A DNA stretch of 7,442 bases from JBELMB01 sp042088665 (lineage in GTDB: Bacteria; Pseudomonadota; Alphaproteobacteria; Rhodobacterales; Rhodobacteraceae): positions 1-7,442 of the forward strand of contig JBELMB010000245.1 in the NCBI GenBank assembly GCA_042088665.1, read 5' to 3'. Position numbers and translations under genes: made by a program. The notes below the pieces were generated by a model. It saw only the letters and a list, made by a program, of their open reading frames with translations. It did no database searches and was not told the DNA's origin. Each line of letters starts with the position of its first letter. The first letter of the stretch is position 1. Below are positions 1 through 5,887 of this stretch, one piece after another.

Positions 1-464
1 GCCTCCGGCAGCGTGCCAAGATAGGGCTGTCCGGGGGCAAATCCGATGGTGGTCACGCGCACCCGCGCCGTCGACAGGCTCTCGACCGCGGCTGCCGGGC
101 TGAGACCCGCAGCCGCGGCGGCCTCTTCAAGTTGCGGGGCCAGCGCGGCATCGTAACACGTGGGGATCCTCAAAAGGCGGCGCCCTTCCGGCAGGGGCGC
201 ATTGTACCAATCCTGCGCGCGCAGCCGTCCGCGCACATCCGCGGCGAGCGTTTCAAGGTCCACGTGCAGCGGATCGAACCGCAACAAGGCTGACACCAGC
301 GCGGTTGTGATCTCTTCCACACCATCGGGCGGGTCCCGTTCCAACGCCGCACGCAGGGCCAGTGCCGCACGGTTCGCGGGCTCTGACAAGCGGTCGTCGA
401 AGCGCACCAGAAGGCCGTCGAGGCCAACCGGATCAAGGCGCGGAAAGGAGGGCGCATCGGTCAT
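1..464 (-). CDS. pxpB: PxpB/KipI-family protein (5-oxoprolinase subunit B-like), N-terminal part, cut by window edge
   Basis: The reading frame starts at an ATG at 464 and is open to the left edge, giving 154 complete codons; the C-terminal part lies outside. The last visible residues, GFAPGQPYLGTLPE, match the conserved GF-x-PG-x-PYLG loop of the carboxyltransferase C/D domain (PF02682), shared by PxpB, KipI and allophanate hydrolase subunit 1. The N-terminus (LDGLLVRFDD, then LLRFDPLHVD) fits the first half of that domain. In characterised bacteria PxpB works with PxpC, and with PxpA, in ATP-dependent 5-oxoproline cleavage in the cytoplasm; KipI instead inhibits a sporulation kinase, which is unlikely here. 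The partner PxpC would be expected just beyond the left edge. There is no clear Shine-Dalgarno before the ATG, so the start is less certain than the family. The His that often precedes the GF loop is not evident here (ESLSTARVRV). The substrate is inferred from the family only. Confidence 0.82.
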   Translation of the reverse strand, partial: MTDAPSFPRLDPVGLDGLLVRFDDRLSEPANRAALALRAALERDPPDGVEEITTALVSALLRFDPLHVDLETLAADVRGRLRAQDWYNAPLPEGRRLLRIPTCYDAALAPQLEEAAAAAGLSPAAAVESLSTARVRVTTIGFAPGQPYLGTLPE

Positions 465-778
465 GCGCACAAGGGATCACGCGGGCGCGCCCCTGTCCAG
501 AGCCGCAATCCCGTCCAGAGGTGCAATACTCGAAAGGTCAGGGCCAAAGGCGCAAAGACAGTATAGACGCAGGCGCGCGACAGGCTGTGGCGGCCGCGCG
601 CGGTGAAGTCATCTGCGTTTCGAACGTTTTGTGCATACGCGTGCTGCGGAACGTCGCGTATTTCCCCTCGACGTGGCGTGGCGTGCAGTCCTCGCCGAGC
701 TGCCGGAACGAGCTGCGTGCTCACCTGACAGGTTACGCTTGGCGCGTTGTGGTCTGGGCAAAGGCCCCGGCCAATCCT

Positions 779-811
779 GCAAGCCGCAAGCCGCAAGCCG
801 CAAGCCGCAAG
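779..811. repeat. Heptanucleotide tandem array, unit GCAAGCC, about 4.7 copies
   Basis: Four perfect copies of GCAAGCC follow one another from 779 to 806, and a fifth begins as GCAAG at 807-811. There is no variation between units. A 7-base unit shifts the reading frame with each gain or loss, but no credible gene spans it. It is most likely a slippage-prone intergenic microsatellite. Confidence 0.9.
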
Positions 812-835
812 AATAACATGTGCCAAAGGTGAAGA

Positions 836-915
836 TCCGGCCAGGGCGTTTTGCACCTGACCGGACCTGAAGGACTACACGTCTCTTGTGGTCTTCTCCG
901 TTCTGGCAGAAGACC
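836..915 (-). other. Two adjacent hairpins, possible structured RNA
   Basis: Arm 836-845 pairs with 856-865 over 10 positions. The one non-Watson-Crick position is C opposed to A in plus-strand RNA, but a G-U wobble in minus-strand RNA, so the minus-strand transcript folds better. Arm 890-897 (GGTCTTCT) pairs perfectly with 908-915 (AGAAGACC) around a 10-base loop. The minus strand is also the strand of the flanking genes. No T-run follows either stem, so these are not ordinary intrinsic terminators. They could be part of a small RNA, a long 3' untranslated region, or a decayed element. Confidence 0.35.
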
Positions 916-1060
916 CTGCAAACGCTTCTGCGCCGCAGATGTCCGTTCCCTGTATCAGGTCCACCCGTTTTAAAGCAGCCTGTTGCGCAGTGTCTGGGGA
1001 CGGATCCAAGCCACGAGGTGTTGATCACCCCGATAGGCAAAGTTTTAGATACATAGTCCT

Positions 1061-1078
1061 AAAAGATCGTTACGATCT
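1061..1078 (-). terminator. Candidate terminator of the EcsC-family gene
   Basis: The 15-base palindrome AGATCGTTACGATCT (1064-1078) lies 9 bases beyond the stop of the EcsC-family gene. Read on the minus strand it gives a 6-bp stem with loop TAA, followed by a run of four T (1064-1061). The stem is short and moderately AT-rich, so termination may be weak. A competing pairing, TTTTAG (1043-1048) with CTAAAA (1059-1064), overlaps it by one base. Confidence 0.4.
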
Positions 1079-1087
1079 GCCACAAAT

Positions 1088-1849
1088 CTAGAGACGGTTG
1101 ATCCGCGGGGTTTTGATCTCTGCCCGCAAGAGCGTCAGCAACTCGGCGCGGTCGCGGCCACTGCTTTGAGACAACCGTCGCAGACCAAAATGCACGCGCG
1201 CCATGTCCTGATAGTAGCTTGTATAAGCATAGTTGACGGCAGCCCCTGCCGCAGCGCCCAGAACCGGTACGGTCTGGGCAGCCAGTTTCTGACCCAGCGC
1301 CGCCGCAACCCGTGGCGCGATGCGAGAGATCAGGGCGTTCACGCTGACCCCGGTGAGCGACACGCGGGCCGCGAGAAAGCCCATCTCTGCCCCGTCGTCC
1401 TCTGCCAACGGCCCGGCGGAGGCAAAGACCGTCAGGCAATCCTTGAGGGTTTCCGGGTCTTCGGGGTCAAATCCCATTTCCGCGGCGATGCCAAGCATGG
1501 CACGCATCAGGACTGTCACGGTGATCGGCAATTCGGCCAGCGCCGAGGGCAGCCCGCCGATGCCACCAGCGGCCCCCATGGCCGTGGCCACGGCCGTGTT
1601 CAGCCAGCCTTTCTGGTCCGGCACCACCCCGCGTGAGCGTTGCGCCGCATCCAGCGCTGCCCTGAGCGCGCGCTCCGCCGCCATTTCCAGCCGGTCCTTG
1701 GTGGCATCCGGCAAGCGTTCCAGAAGGTTCTCGGCCTGTCCGCCGATGACGTTCAGGACCTGAAGGCCCACGGAATTGGCGGCTTTTGTGCGGCGCGCCA
1801 GTTCCTTGATCTCATCCTCAACCGACAACACGGGCACGATTTTGGTCAT
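1088..1849 (-). CDS. EcsC family protein
   Basis: The 253-residue product resembles the EcsC protein family (PF12787), named after a Bacillus gene linked to the EcsAB transporter; its biochemical role is not established. The pattern fits: a charged helical start (VEDEIKELARR, residues 10-20), then a Gly/Ala-rich segment at about 91-123 (MGAAGGIGGL and ITVTVLMRAMLGIA), an acidic stretch FDPEDPETL at 127-135, and a second Ala/Gly-rich segment at about 189-213 running into AYTSYYQDMARVHFGLRRL. The two small-residue segments could contact the membrane, though neither is a clear transmembrane helix. There is no signal peptide. The ATG at 1849 follows AGGAGG with a 9-base spacer, which settles the start. 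It lies 46 bases downstream of the acetyltransferase gene on the same strand, so the two are probably cotranscribed. I assign no specific function. Confidence 0.88.
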   Translation of the reverse strand: MTKIVPVLSVEDEIKELARRTKAANSVGLQVLNVIGGQAENLLERLPDATKDRLEMAAERALRAALDAAQRSRGVVPDQKGWLNTAVATAMGAAGGIGGLPSALAELPITVTVLMRAMLGIAAEMGFDPEDPETLKDCLTVFASAGPLAEDDGAEMGFLAARVSLTGVSVNALISRIAPRVAAALGQKLAAQTVPVLGAAAGAAVNYAYTSYYQDMARVHFGLRRLSQSSGRDRAELLTLLRAEIKTPRINRL

Positions 1850-1858
1850 CTGAAGCGT

Positions 1859-1864
1859 CCTCCT
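1859..1864 (-). promoter_or_regulatory. Ribosome binding site of the EcsC-family gene
   Basis: AGGAGG on the minus strand, a full Shine-Dalgarno match, sits 9 bases before the ATG at 1849. It fixes that start and shows the gene has its own translation signal even if transcribed from the acetyltransferase promoter. Confidence 0.85.
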
Positions 1865-1895
1865 GGTCTAAAGATGTGGTGACCGCGGGCGCGCA

Positions 1896-2381
1896 TCAAG
1901 TGGCGCGGGTCACCGTCCCAGCTATTCCATCCCACGCGGAGGGCACCAGCGCGCAGCCCAAAACACGGTCCGGGTTGGTGGGGGGCGGCATGACCACACC
2001 TTCCAGCCGGTCAAAGCCAAAGCGCGCATAATAGGGGGCATCGCCGACCAGCAGAACCCGGGTATGCCCAAGCTCTCGCGCCGCGGCCAGCGTCTCGCGC
2101 ATCAGCGCAGCGCCGAGACCCGCGCCTTGTGCCACCGGGTGCACGGCAATCGGCCCAAGCAACAAGGCGTTCTGCGCCGCGACCTTGACCGGCCAGAACC
2201 GGATCGCGCCGGTCACGACATGCGCCTCGTCGCGCGCCACGCGGCTCAGCGCGGCGACGGGGGCCACGCCCTCACGCAGGCGATACGAAGAGAGCGCCTC
2301 GCGCCCCGGCGCGAAAGCGGTGTCGAAGAGCGCCTCGACCTCCCACCAATCCGCTTCTGTTTCTGTGCCCAGCGTGAACAC
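1896..2381 (-). CDS. GNAT family N-acetyltransferase (YhbS-like)
   Basis: The 161-residue protein is a single GNAT domain. Beta strands and the acetyl-CoA loop are visible as LLLGPIAVHPVAQGAGLGAALM (residues 73-94), in which Q85-GAGLG is the pyrophosphate-binding Q/R-x-x-G-x-G/A motif. It is followed by the family's characteristic LLVGDAPYYARFGF (110-123). This arrangement matches the COG3153/YhbS subgroup, cytoplasmic acetyltransferases whose substrate is mostly unknown. The start is a GTG at 2381, preceded on the minus strand by AGGAGAG with 9 bases to the start; no ATG offers a better choice. The gene is divergent from the flavin reductase gene, with 128 bases shared for promoters, and leads into the EcsC-family gene downstream. 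The acceptor substrate cannot be told from sequence. Confidence 0.9.
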   Translation of the reverse strand: MFTLGTETEADWWEVEALFDTAFAPGREALSSYRLREGVAPVAALSRVARDEAHVVTGAIRFWPVKVAAQNALLLGPIAVHPVAQGAGLGAALMRETLAAARELGHTRVLLVGDAPYYARFGFDRLEGVVMPPPTNPDRVLGCALVPSAWDGIAGTVTRAT

Positions 2382-2390
2382 CTGACGCCG

Positions 2391-2397
2391 CTCTCCT
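2391..2397 (-). promoter_or_regulatory. Ribosome binding site deciding a GTG start
   Basis: AGGAGAG on the minus strand ends 9 bases before the GTG at 2381. It supports that GTG as the acetyltransferase start. Confidence 0.6.
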
Positions 2398-2499
2398 GTC
2401 TTCTTGCACGCGTGACCACGGCACGCAGCCCCGGGAGGGCGCGCAAACCATGGACACCAGCGCGAATCCGCGTATCACCACGGGCATGTCCGCGCAAAC

Positions 2500-2504
2500 A
2501 GGAG
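2500..2504 (+). promoter_or_regulatory. Ribosome binding site of the flavin reductase gene
   Basis: AGGAG lies 5 bases before the ATG at 2510. In-frame ATGs at 2450 and 2486 have no comparable site, so this one decides the start. Confidence 0.75.
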
Positions 2505-2509
2505 CGACC

Positions 2510-3115
2510 ATGTTCTACCGTCCCGAAGAGGGCCACGGCCTGCCTCACAACCCCTTCAACGCCATTGTCACGCCACGCCCGATCGGCTGGATTTCCAGCC
2601 GCGGATCAGACGGGCATGACAATCTGGCGCCCTATTCCTTTTTCAACGCGGTCGCTTATGTGCCGCCGCAGGTGATGTTCGCGTCGACCTCCACCAAGGA
2701 AGACCGCGGTGACACCAAGGACAGTGTGGCGCAGATTCGCGAAACCGGAGTGTTTTGCGTGAACGTGGTCGAATATGCGATGCGCGACGCGATGAACGTC
2801 ACATCCGGCCCATGGGCGCGAGATGTGGACGAATTCGAGCATGCCGGGCTGGAGAAGGCCGCGTGTGAAACCATCGATTGCGCCCGGGTCGCCGCCGCTC
2901 CTGCCAACCTGGAGTGCAAGCTGACGCAGATCGTCACGCTGAGCGGACCCGCGAACTATGCGGTCTTCGGCGAGGTGACAGGGGTGCATTTGCGCGACGA
3001 TTGCCTGAACGAGGGCATCTTCGACGTATTGCGGTTCAATCCTTTGGCGCGCATGGGGTATCGCGACTACAGCGTCGTGCGCGAGAAGTTCAGCCTCAAA
3101 CGCCCGGGCGAGTAA
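2510..3115 (+). CDS. Flavin reductase family protein (FMN-binding split barrel)
   Basis: From the ATG at 2510 the product has 201 residues, usual for the flavin reductase-like domain family (COG1853, DIM6/NTAB type). Recognisable blocks are TPRPIGWISSRGSDG (21-35) and NLAPYSFFNAVAYVPPQVMF (38-57), the FMN-contacting strands and loop. Then come STKEDRGDTKDSVAQI (61-76), where the phosphate-binding loop of the family lies, and GVFCVNVV (80-87). The C-terminal LRFNPLARMGYRDYSVV (174-190) is the typical closing motif. Such proteins bind FMN and reduce flavin with NAD(P)H, or act as flavin-dependent enzymes of unknown substrate. The protein appears cytoplasmic, without signal peptide. The frame extends upstream to 2450, but only the 2510 ATG has a good ribosome binding site and the family's start. 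No partner monooxygenase lies beside it, so its physiological role is open. Confidence 0.92.
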   Translation: MFYRPEEGHGLPHNPFNAIVTPRPIGWISSRGSDGHDNLAPYSFFNAVAYVPPQVMFASTSTKEDRGDTKDSVAQIRETGVFCVNVVEYAMRDAMNVTSGPWARDVDEFEHAGLEKAACETIDCARVAAAPANLECKLTQIVTLSGPANYAVFGEVTGVHLRDDCLNEGIFDVLRFNPLARMGYRDYSVVREKFSLKRPGE

Positions 3116-3132
3116 GGCCCGCGGCGCGGGCC
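3116..3132 (+). terminator. GC hairpin directly after the flavin reductase stop
   Basis: GGCCCGC (3116-3122) and GCGGGCC (3126-3132) form a perfect 7-bp stem with a 3-base loop, starting at the base after the stop codon. No T-run follows at once, so on its own it is more likely an mRNA 3'-end protector or weak terminator. A looser stem CCGAC/GTCGG about a dozen bases further is followed by a T-rich TTGTTTTC. Confidence 0.35.
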
Positions 3133-3217
3133 GGTTCCTCGGGCCGACCGTCGCGATCGTCGGTTGGGTGCTTGTTTTCTGGACGCGGTGCAGATGCGGC
3201 TGCGGCCGGGCCCCGCC

Positions 3218-3300
3218 TTTCTGGGGGCCGGTCCAGAAATTGCGCCCAGTTCTGGGCCAGCCCCCAGACCCAGCCCTCCTGGGGGCCAGCCCCCAGACCC
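3218..3300 (+). repeat. Cluster of inverted and direct repeats upstream of the terminator
   Basis: Nested symmetry fills this stretch. TTTCTGG (3218-3224) pairs with CCAGAAA (3233-3239) and CCCAG (3245-3249) with CTGGG (3252-3256). The 20-base block beginning CTGGGCCAGCC at 3252 recurs as a 22-base block beginning CTGGGGGCCAG at 3279, differing by two inserted G. The second copy is built into the terminator hairpin. It looks like a partly duplicated intergenic repeat of a kind common in Rhodobacteraceae, by recall rather than a database check. Confidence 0.65.
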
Positions 3301-3314
3301 CCGGGAGTATTTTT
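3276..3314 (+). terminator. Strong intrinsic terminator-like element
   Basis: CTCCTGGGGG (3276-3285) pairs with CCCCCGGGAG (3298-3307): ten pairs including one T-G wobble, loop of 12 bases. The T-rich tract TATTTTT (3308-3314) follows at once, the classic intrinsic terminator layout. It would end plus-strand transcription from the flavin reductase before the metallo-hydrolase gene. An alternative 8-bp hairpin, CTGGGGGC (3279-3286) with GCCCCCAG (3289-3296), uses bases of the same first arm and excludes the terminator stem. Confidence 0.75.
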
Positions 3315-3368
3315 GAAACAAAGAAGCCGAAACGAACGGAGAATGCGGGCCTATTTGCAAGTGAGTGT

Positions 3369-3396
3369 TTGGACGACGGGCAAGGTGCGCTAGGTT
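3369..3396 (+). promoter_or_regulatory. Weak candidate promoter for the metallo-hydrolase gene
   Basis: TTGGAC (3369-3374) and TAGGTT (3391-3396) are separated by 16 bases, about 33 bases before the ATG at 3429 and after the terminator. A promoter is expected here because transcription from upstream should stop at about 3314. The -10 match is poor. Confidence 0.25.
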
Positions 3397-3428
3397 TTTC
3401 AGGATACCGAGCGGACCGGAGACCCAAA

Positions 3429-4268
3429 ATGACCCGATTGATCGCCTTCTTTTGCTTGTTGAGCGTTGTCTGGACCAGCGTCGCATTGGCGCAGGACACA
3501 CGCAGGCCATCGCACTGCATCGCCATTGCCGAAGCCGACCCCGGCATCACCTACCTCCACCGGGCCAGTTGGACCGCGCCGCTTCCGGAATATACCGTTC
3601 GACTGACCTACGTGGCGCACGCATCCTTTTTGCTGCAGACGCGCGGCGGTCTGACCGCGGTGACCGACTACACCGGGTTTATCGGAAACGTCGACCTGAT
3701 CCCTGATATCGTGACCATGAACCATGCCCACGACACCCATTGGACCGCCGTGCCGGATCCGGCGATCCCCCACGTGTTGCGGGGCTGGGGGACGGAGTTT
3801 GGTGCCGGGATCGACCATTATCTCGATCTTGGCGAGATGCTCGTCCGCAACGTCTCGACGGACATTCGGTCGGCCTTTGGCGGCACGGAGACAGAGGGCA
3901 ATTCGATCTTCGTCTTCGAGGTCGAGGGCCTGTGCATCGGGCACCTTGGACACCTGCACCACGAACCCAATGACGCGCAATACGCGGCTCTGGGACGGCT
4001 GGACGTGGTCATGGTGGCCGTGGACGGAGGCATGACACTGCCCCTGCCGCGGGTCGTCAAGATGCTGGAACGACTGCGGTCATCGGTGGTGATCCCGATG
4101 CACTGGTTTTCCGACTACGGGCTCGAAACCTTTCTGCAGGACATCAGCGACAGCTTTGCCATCGACCTTCGGACCGGCTCCTCCTTCGAAGTCAGCCTGC
4201 GCAGCCTGCCCAGCCAACCGACCGTGGTGGTGCTGCGTCCGCGTTATCTGACCGACACCGGTGACTGA
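3429..4268 (+). CDS. Secreted MBL-fold metallo-hydrolase (UlaG-like)
   Basis: The start ATG at 3429 follows GGAG with a 7-base spacer and opens a typical signal peptide (MTRLIAFFCLLSVVWTSVALA, cleavage before Q22), so the 279-residue product is probably exported to the periplasm. The rest resembles the UlaG-like branch of the metallo-beta-lactamase fold. TYVAHASFLLQT (60-71) is the first strand. The metal loop is H99-A-H101-D-T-H104, then GHLGHLHHEP (171-180), LDVVMVAVDGG (191-201) and VVIPMHWFS (220-228) with H225. The usual HxHxDH carries Thr instead of Asp at the fifth position, and HxGD appears as HLGH. I recall the HLGHLHH form in related proteins, so this is probably a subfamily trait rather than decay. 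Substrate unknown. The frame is open further upstream, but that part runs through the terminator. The dehydrogenase gene follows closely, suggesting cotranscription. Confidence 0.88.
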   Translation: MTRLIAFFCLLSVVWTSVALAQDTRRPSHCIAIAEADPGITYLHRASWTAPLPEYTVRLTYVAHASFLLQTRGGLTAVTDYTGFIGNVDLIPDIVTMNHAHDTHWTAVPDPAIPHVLRGWGTEFGAGIDHYLDLGEMLVRNVSTDIRSAFGGTETEGNSIFVFEVEGLCIGHLGHLHHEPNDAQYAALGRLDVVMVAVDGGMTLPLPRVVKMLERLRSSVVIPMHWFSDYGLETFLQDISDSFAIDLRTGSSFEVSLRSLPSQPTVVVLRPRYLTDTGD

Positions 4269-4320
4269 GCAGGGCACTGCGGGTTTGAACCTTGCGCCGC
4301 GCGCCGCTACACCGGCAGGC

Positions 4321-5736
4321 ATGACATTGACACCTGCCGACACCGCCTTTGCCGAGCGCCTCGCAGCGCATCTGCCGCCCGGGACCCTGATGCCGATCGA
4401 AGACCGGTGGCTGGAAGAGCCACGCGCCCGCTGGCAGGGGTCCAGCGCCTGGGTGGCGCGGCCGGACAACACCGAGGATGTGGCAAAGATCATCGCGGCC
4501 TGCGCGCAGGCGCGCGTCGGCGTGATCCCCTATGGTGGCGGGACCGGGCTGGTTGGCGGCCAGATCGCACCGGAAGGCCAGCCCCTGGTGCTGTCCCTGG
4601 AACGCATGACCCGCGTTCGGGCGTTGTATCCGACGGAAATGAGCCTCGTGGCGGAGGCGGGCTGTATCCTGACCGATGTTCAGGCCGCGGCGCAGAACGT
4701 CGACCGGTTGTTCCCGCTTTCGCTGGCGGCACAGGGCTCTGCACGGATTGGGGGGCTACTGGCCACCAATGCCGGGGGGGTGAACACCCTGCGCTACGGC
4801 AATGCGCGCGACCTTGTGCTGGGGATTGAGGCAGTTCTGCCGGACGGGCAGATCTGGCACGGCCTGAAGCGGTTGCGCAAGGACAACACCGGCTATGATC
4901 TGCGGCACCTGCTGATCGGGTCGGAAGGTACGCTTGGGGTGATCACCGCGGCCTCGCTGAAGCTGTTCGCGCGCCCTTCGGTCACCGGCACAGCGATCTT
5001 CGTGGTGCCCTCGCCCGCGGCGGCGCTGGAGCTGCTCTCACTCGCGCGGGAGATGGTCGGCGAGGCGGTCAGCGCCTTTGAGTTGATGAACGAGATGGGG
5101 TTTGACTTTCAGCGCGACGTGCTGCCGGATCTGCGACACCCGTGGGAGACCCCGCCGGAGTGGTGCGTGCTGGTCGATCTGGGCCTGTCGCAGGGAGCGC
5201 CTGCGCAGGAGGTCTTTGAATCCGTGTTTGCCGCCGGTCTTGAGGCCGGGCTGGTGTCGGACGGGGTGATCGCCCAGTCAGAGCAGCAGTCGCAGGATTT
5301 CTGGTCCCTGCGCGAAAACATGCCAGAGGCCAACCGGCGCATTGGATCGGTGTCCAGTCATGACATTTCTGTGCCGCTCGAAGCCATCCCGGAGTTCATC
5401 GCAAAGGCCGGGCCAGCGCTGGCGCAGATCGACACCTACCGGATCAATTGCTTTGGCCATGTGGGCGACGGCAATCTGCATTACAACGTCTTTCCGATGC
5501 CGGGGAAGACCCGCGCGGACCACGCCCACCAGCGCACCGAGATCAAGACCTGTGTGCATGATCTGACCCATGCGCTTGGCGGGTCTGTCAGCGCAGAGCA
5601 CGGTGTGGGCCGGCTGAAGGTCGACGATCTGGAGCGCTATTCAGACCCGGCCAAACTGTCCGCCATGCGGGCGATCAAGGCCGCGCTGGATCCCAGCGGG
5701 ATCATGAACCCGGGCGCCGTGCTGCGGCAAGGCTAG
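4321..5736 (+). CDS. FAD-binding oxidoreductase, D-2-hydroxyglutarate/D-lactate dehydrogenase type
   Basis: Starting at the ATG at 4321 the product has 471 residues, the family's usual length. The N-terminal FAD_binding_4 domain shows IPYGGGTGLVGGQ (69-81), the pyrophosphate loop, then GLLATNAGGVNTLRYGNARD (145-164) and HLLIGSEGTLGVIT (196-209). The C-terminal FAD-oxidase domain carries NCFGHVGDGNLHYNVFP (376-392), with H380 and H387, and SAEHGVGRLK (424-433), with E426 and H427. These correspond to the metal and catalytic residues of D-2-hydroxyglutarate dehydrogenase. It ends with LDPSGIMNPGAVL. The enzyme oxidises a D-2-hydroxyacid to the 2-oxoacid in the cytoplasm or at the inner membrane. 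No glcE or glcF follows, arguing against glycolate oxidase GlcD. An in-frame GTG at 4261 overlaps the upstream stop by 8 bases and would add 20 residues; neither start has a good ribosome binding site. The stop codon lies inside a tandem repeat unit. Confidence 0.93.
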   Translation: MTLTPADTAFAERLAAHLPPGTLMPIEDRWLEEPRARWQGSSAWVARPDNTEDVAKIIAACAQARVGVIPYGGGTGLVGGQIAPEGQPLVLSLERMTRVRALYPTEMSLVAEAGCILTDVQAAAQNVDRLFPLSLAAQGSARIGGLLATNAGGVNTLRYGNARDLVLGIEAVLPDGQIWHGLKRLRKDNTGYDLRHLLIGSEGTLGVITAASLKLFARPSVTGTAIFVVPSPAAALELLSLAREMVGEAVSAFELMNEMGFDFQRDVLPDLRHPWETPPEWCVLVDLGLSQGAPAQEVFESVFAAGLEAGLVSDGVIAQSEQQSQDFWSLRENMPEANRRIGSVSSHDISVPLEAIPEFIAKAGPALAQIDTYRINCFGHVGDGNLHYNVFPMPGKTRADHAHQRTEIKTCVHDLTHALGGSVSAEHGVGRLKVDDLERYSDPAKLSAMRAIKAALDPSGIMNPGAVLRQG

Positions 5737-5811
5737 GGCGCGCCCGCGCCCGGGGGCAAGGCCAGAGTCCGCCGCGCCCGGGGGCAAGGCTAGGGCCCGC
5801 CGCGCCCGGGA
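5727..5811 (+). repeat. 28-29 bp tandem array overlapping the dehydrogenase stop codon
   Basis: Three units begin with GCAAGG at 5727, 5756 and 5784 (spacings 29 and 28) and each ends in GCGCCCGGG. The first unit contains the last codons and the TAG stop (5734-5736) of the dehydrogenase. The third repeats GGCTAGGG exactly, while the second has GGCCAGAG. Unit 1 also holds a GGGCGC/GCGCCC stem (5736-5741 with 5746-5751) without a T-run. Confidence 0.85.
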
Positions 5812-5819
5812 CGAGACGT

Positions 5820-5887
5820 GCCTGTCAGAGGGGGCCAGACAGCACGGGCCAGTCAACGGGGCCAGTCAGCGGGAGCCTGTCAGCGGG
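5820..5887. repeat. 13-14 bp tandem array overlapping the transglycosylase stop codon
   Basis: Five related units of the form GCC(A/T)GTCAGCGGG begin at 5820, 5834, 5848, 5861 and 5875, spaced 14, 14, 13 and 14 bases. The last holds the stop codon of the lytic transglycosylase (5880-5882, TGA on the minus strand). Units differ by one to a few bases; the second is the most diverged. No terminator with a T-run is visible here for either convergent gene. Confidence 0.8.

Larger units (their letters stand above)
465..1087. other. Gene-free stretch with repeats and hairpins
   Basis: These 623 bases lie between the start of the PxpB-like gene and the end of the EcsC-family gene, both on the minus strand. 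The open frames here translate to low-complexity, Arg/Ala/Cys-rich peptides that change character at the heptamer array and show no recognisable domain, so I call none of them. The stretch contains two copies of GTCCAGAG 18 bases apart (495-502 and 513-520), an 11-base palindrome ACCTGACAGGT at 723-733, the heptamer array at 779-811, two neighbouring hairpins at 836-915 and a terminator-like palindrome at 1061-1078. The promoter of the PxpB-like gene should lie in its left part, but I see no convincing -35/-10 pair. Confidence 0.6.

Noticed and set aside
461..1040. Several overlapping open frames in the gene-free stretch
   Set aside because: Their products are Arg/Ala/Cys-rich, cross the heptamer array, lack ribosome binding sites and match no family I know.
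3168..3428. Upstream extension of the metallo-hydrolase frame by 87 codons
   Set aside because: It runs through the terminator and repeat island. The ATG at 3429 has a ribosome binding site and starts a textbook signal peptide.
2606..3550. Long minus-strand open frame of 314 codons
   Set aside because: It lies opposite the flavin reductase gene and the terminator island, has no recognisable domain, and is a high-GC shadow frame.
4321..5736. Glycolate oxidase subunit GlcD
   Set aside because: Shares the fold, but glcE and glcF are not downstream and the motifs fit the single-subunit D-2-hydroxyglutarate/D-lactate dehydrogenase group equally well or better.
5736..5751. Intrinsic terminator after the dehydrogenase
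   Set aside because: GGGCGC/GCGCCC can pair over 6 bp, but no T-run follows and the pairing is a by-product of the GC-rich repeat unit.
5727..5887. CRISPR-like regularly spaced repeats
   Set aside because: Units are directly adjacent without unique spacers and no cas genes are near; these are simple tandem arrays.
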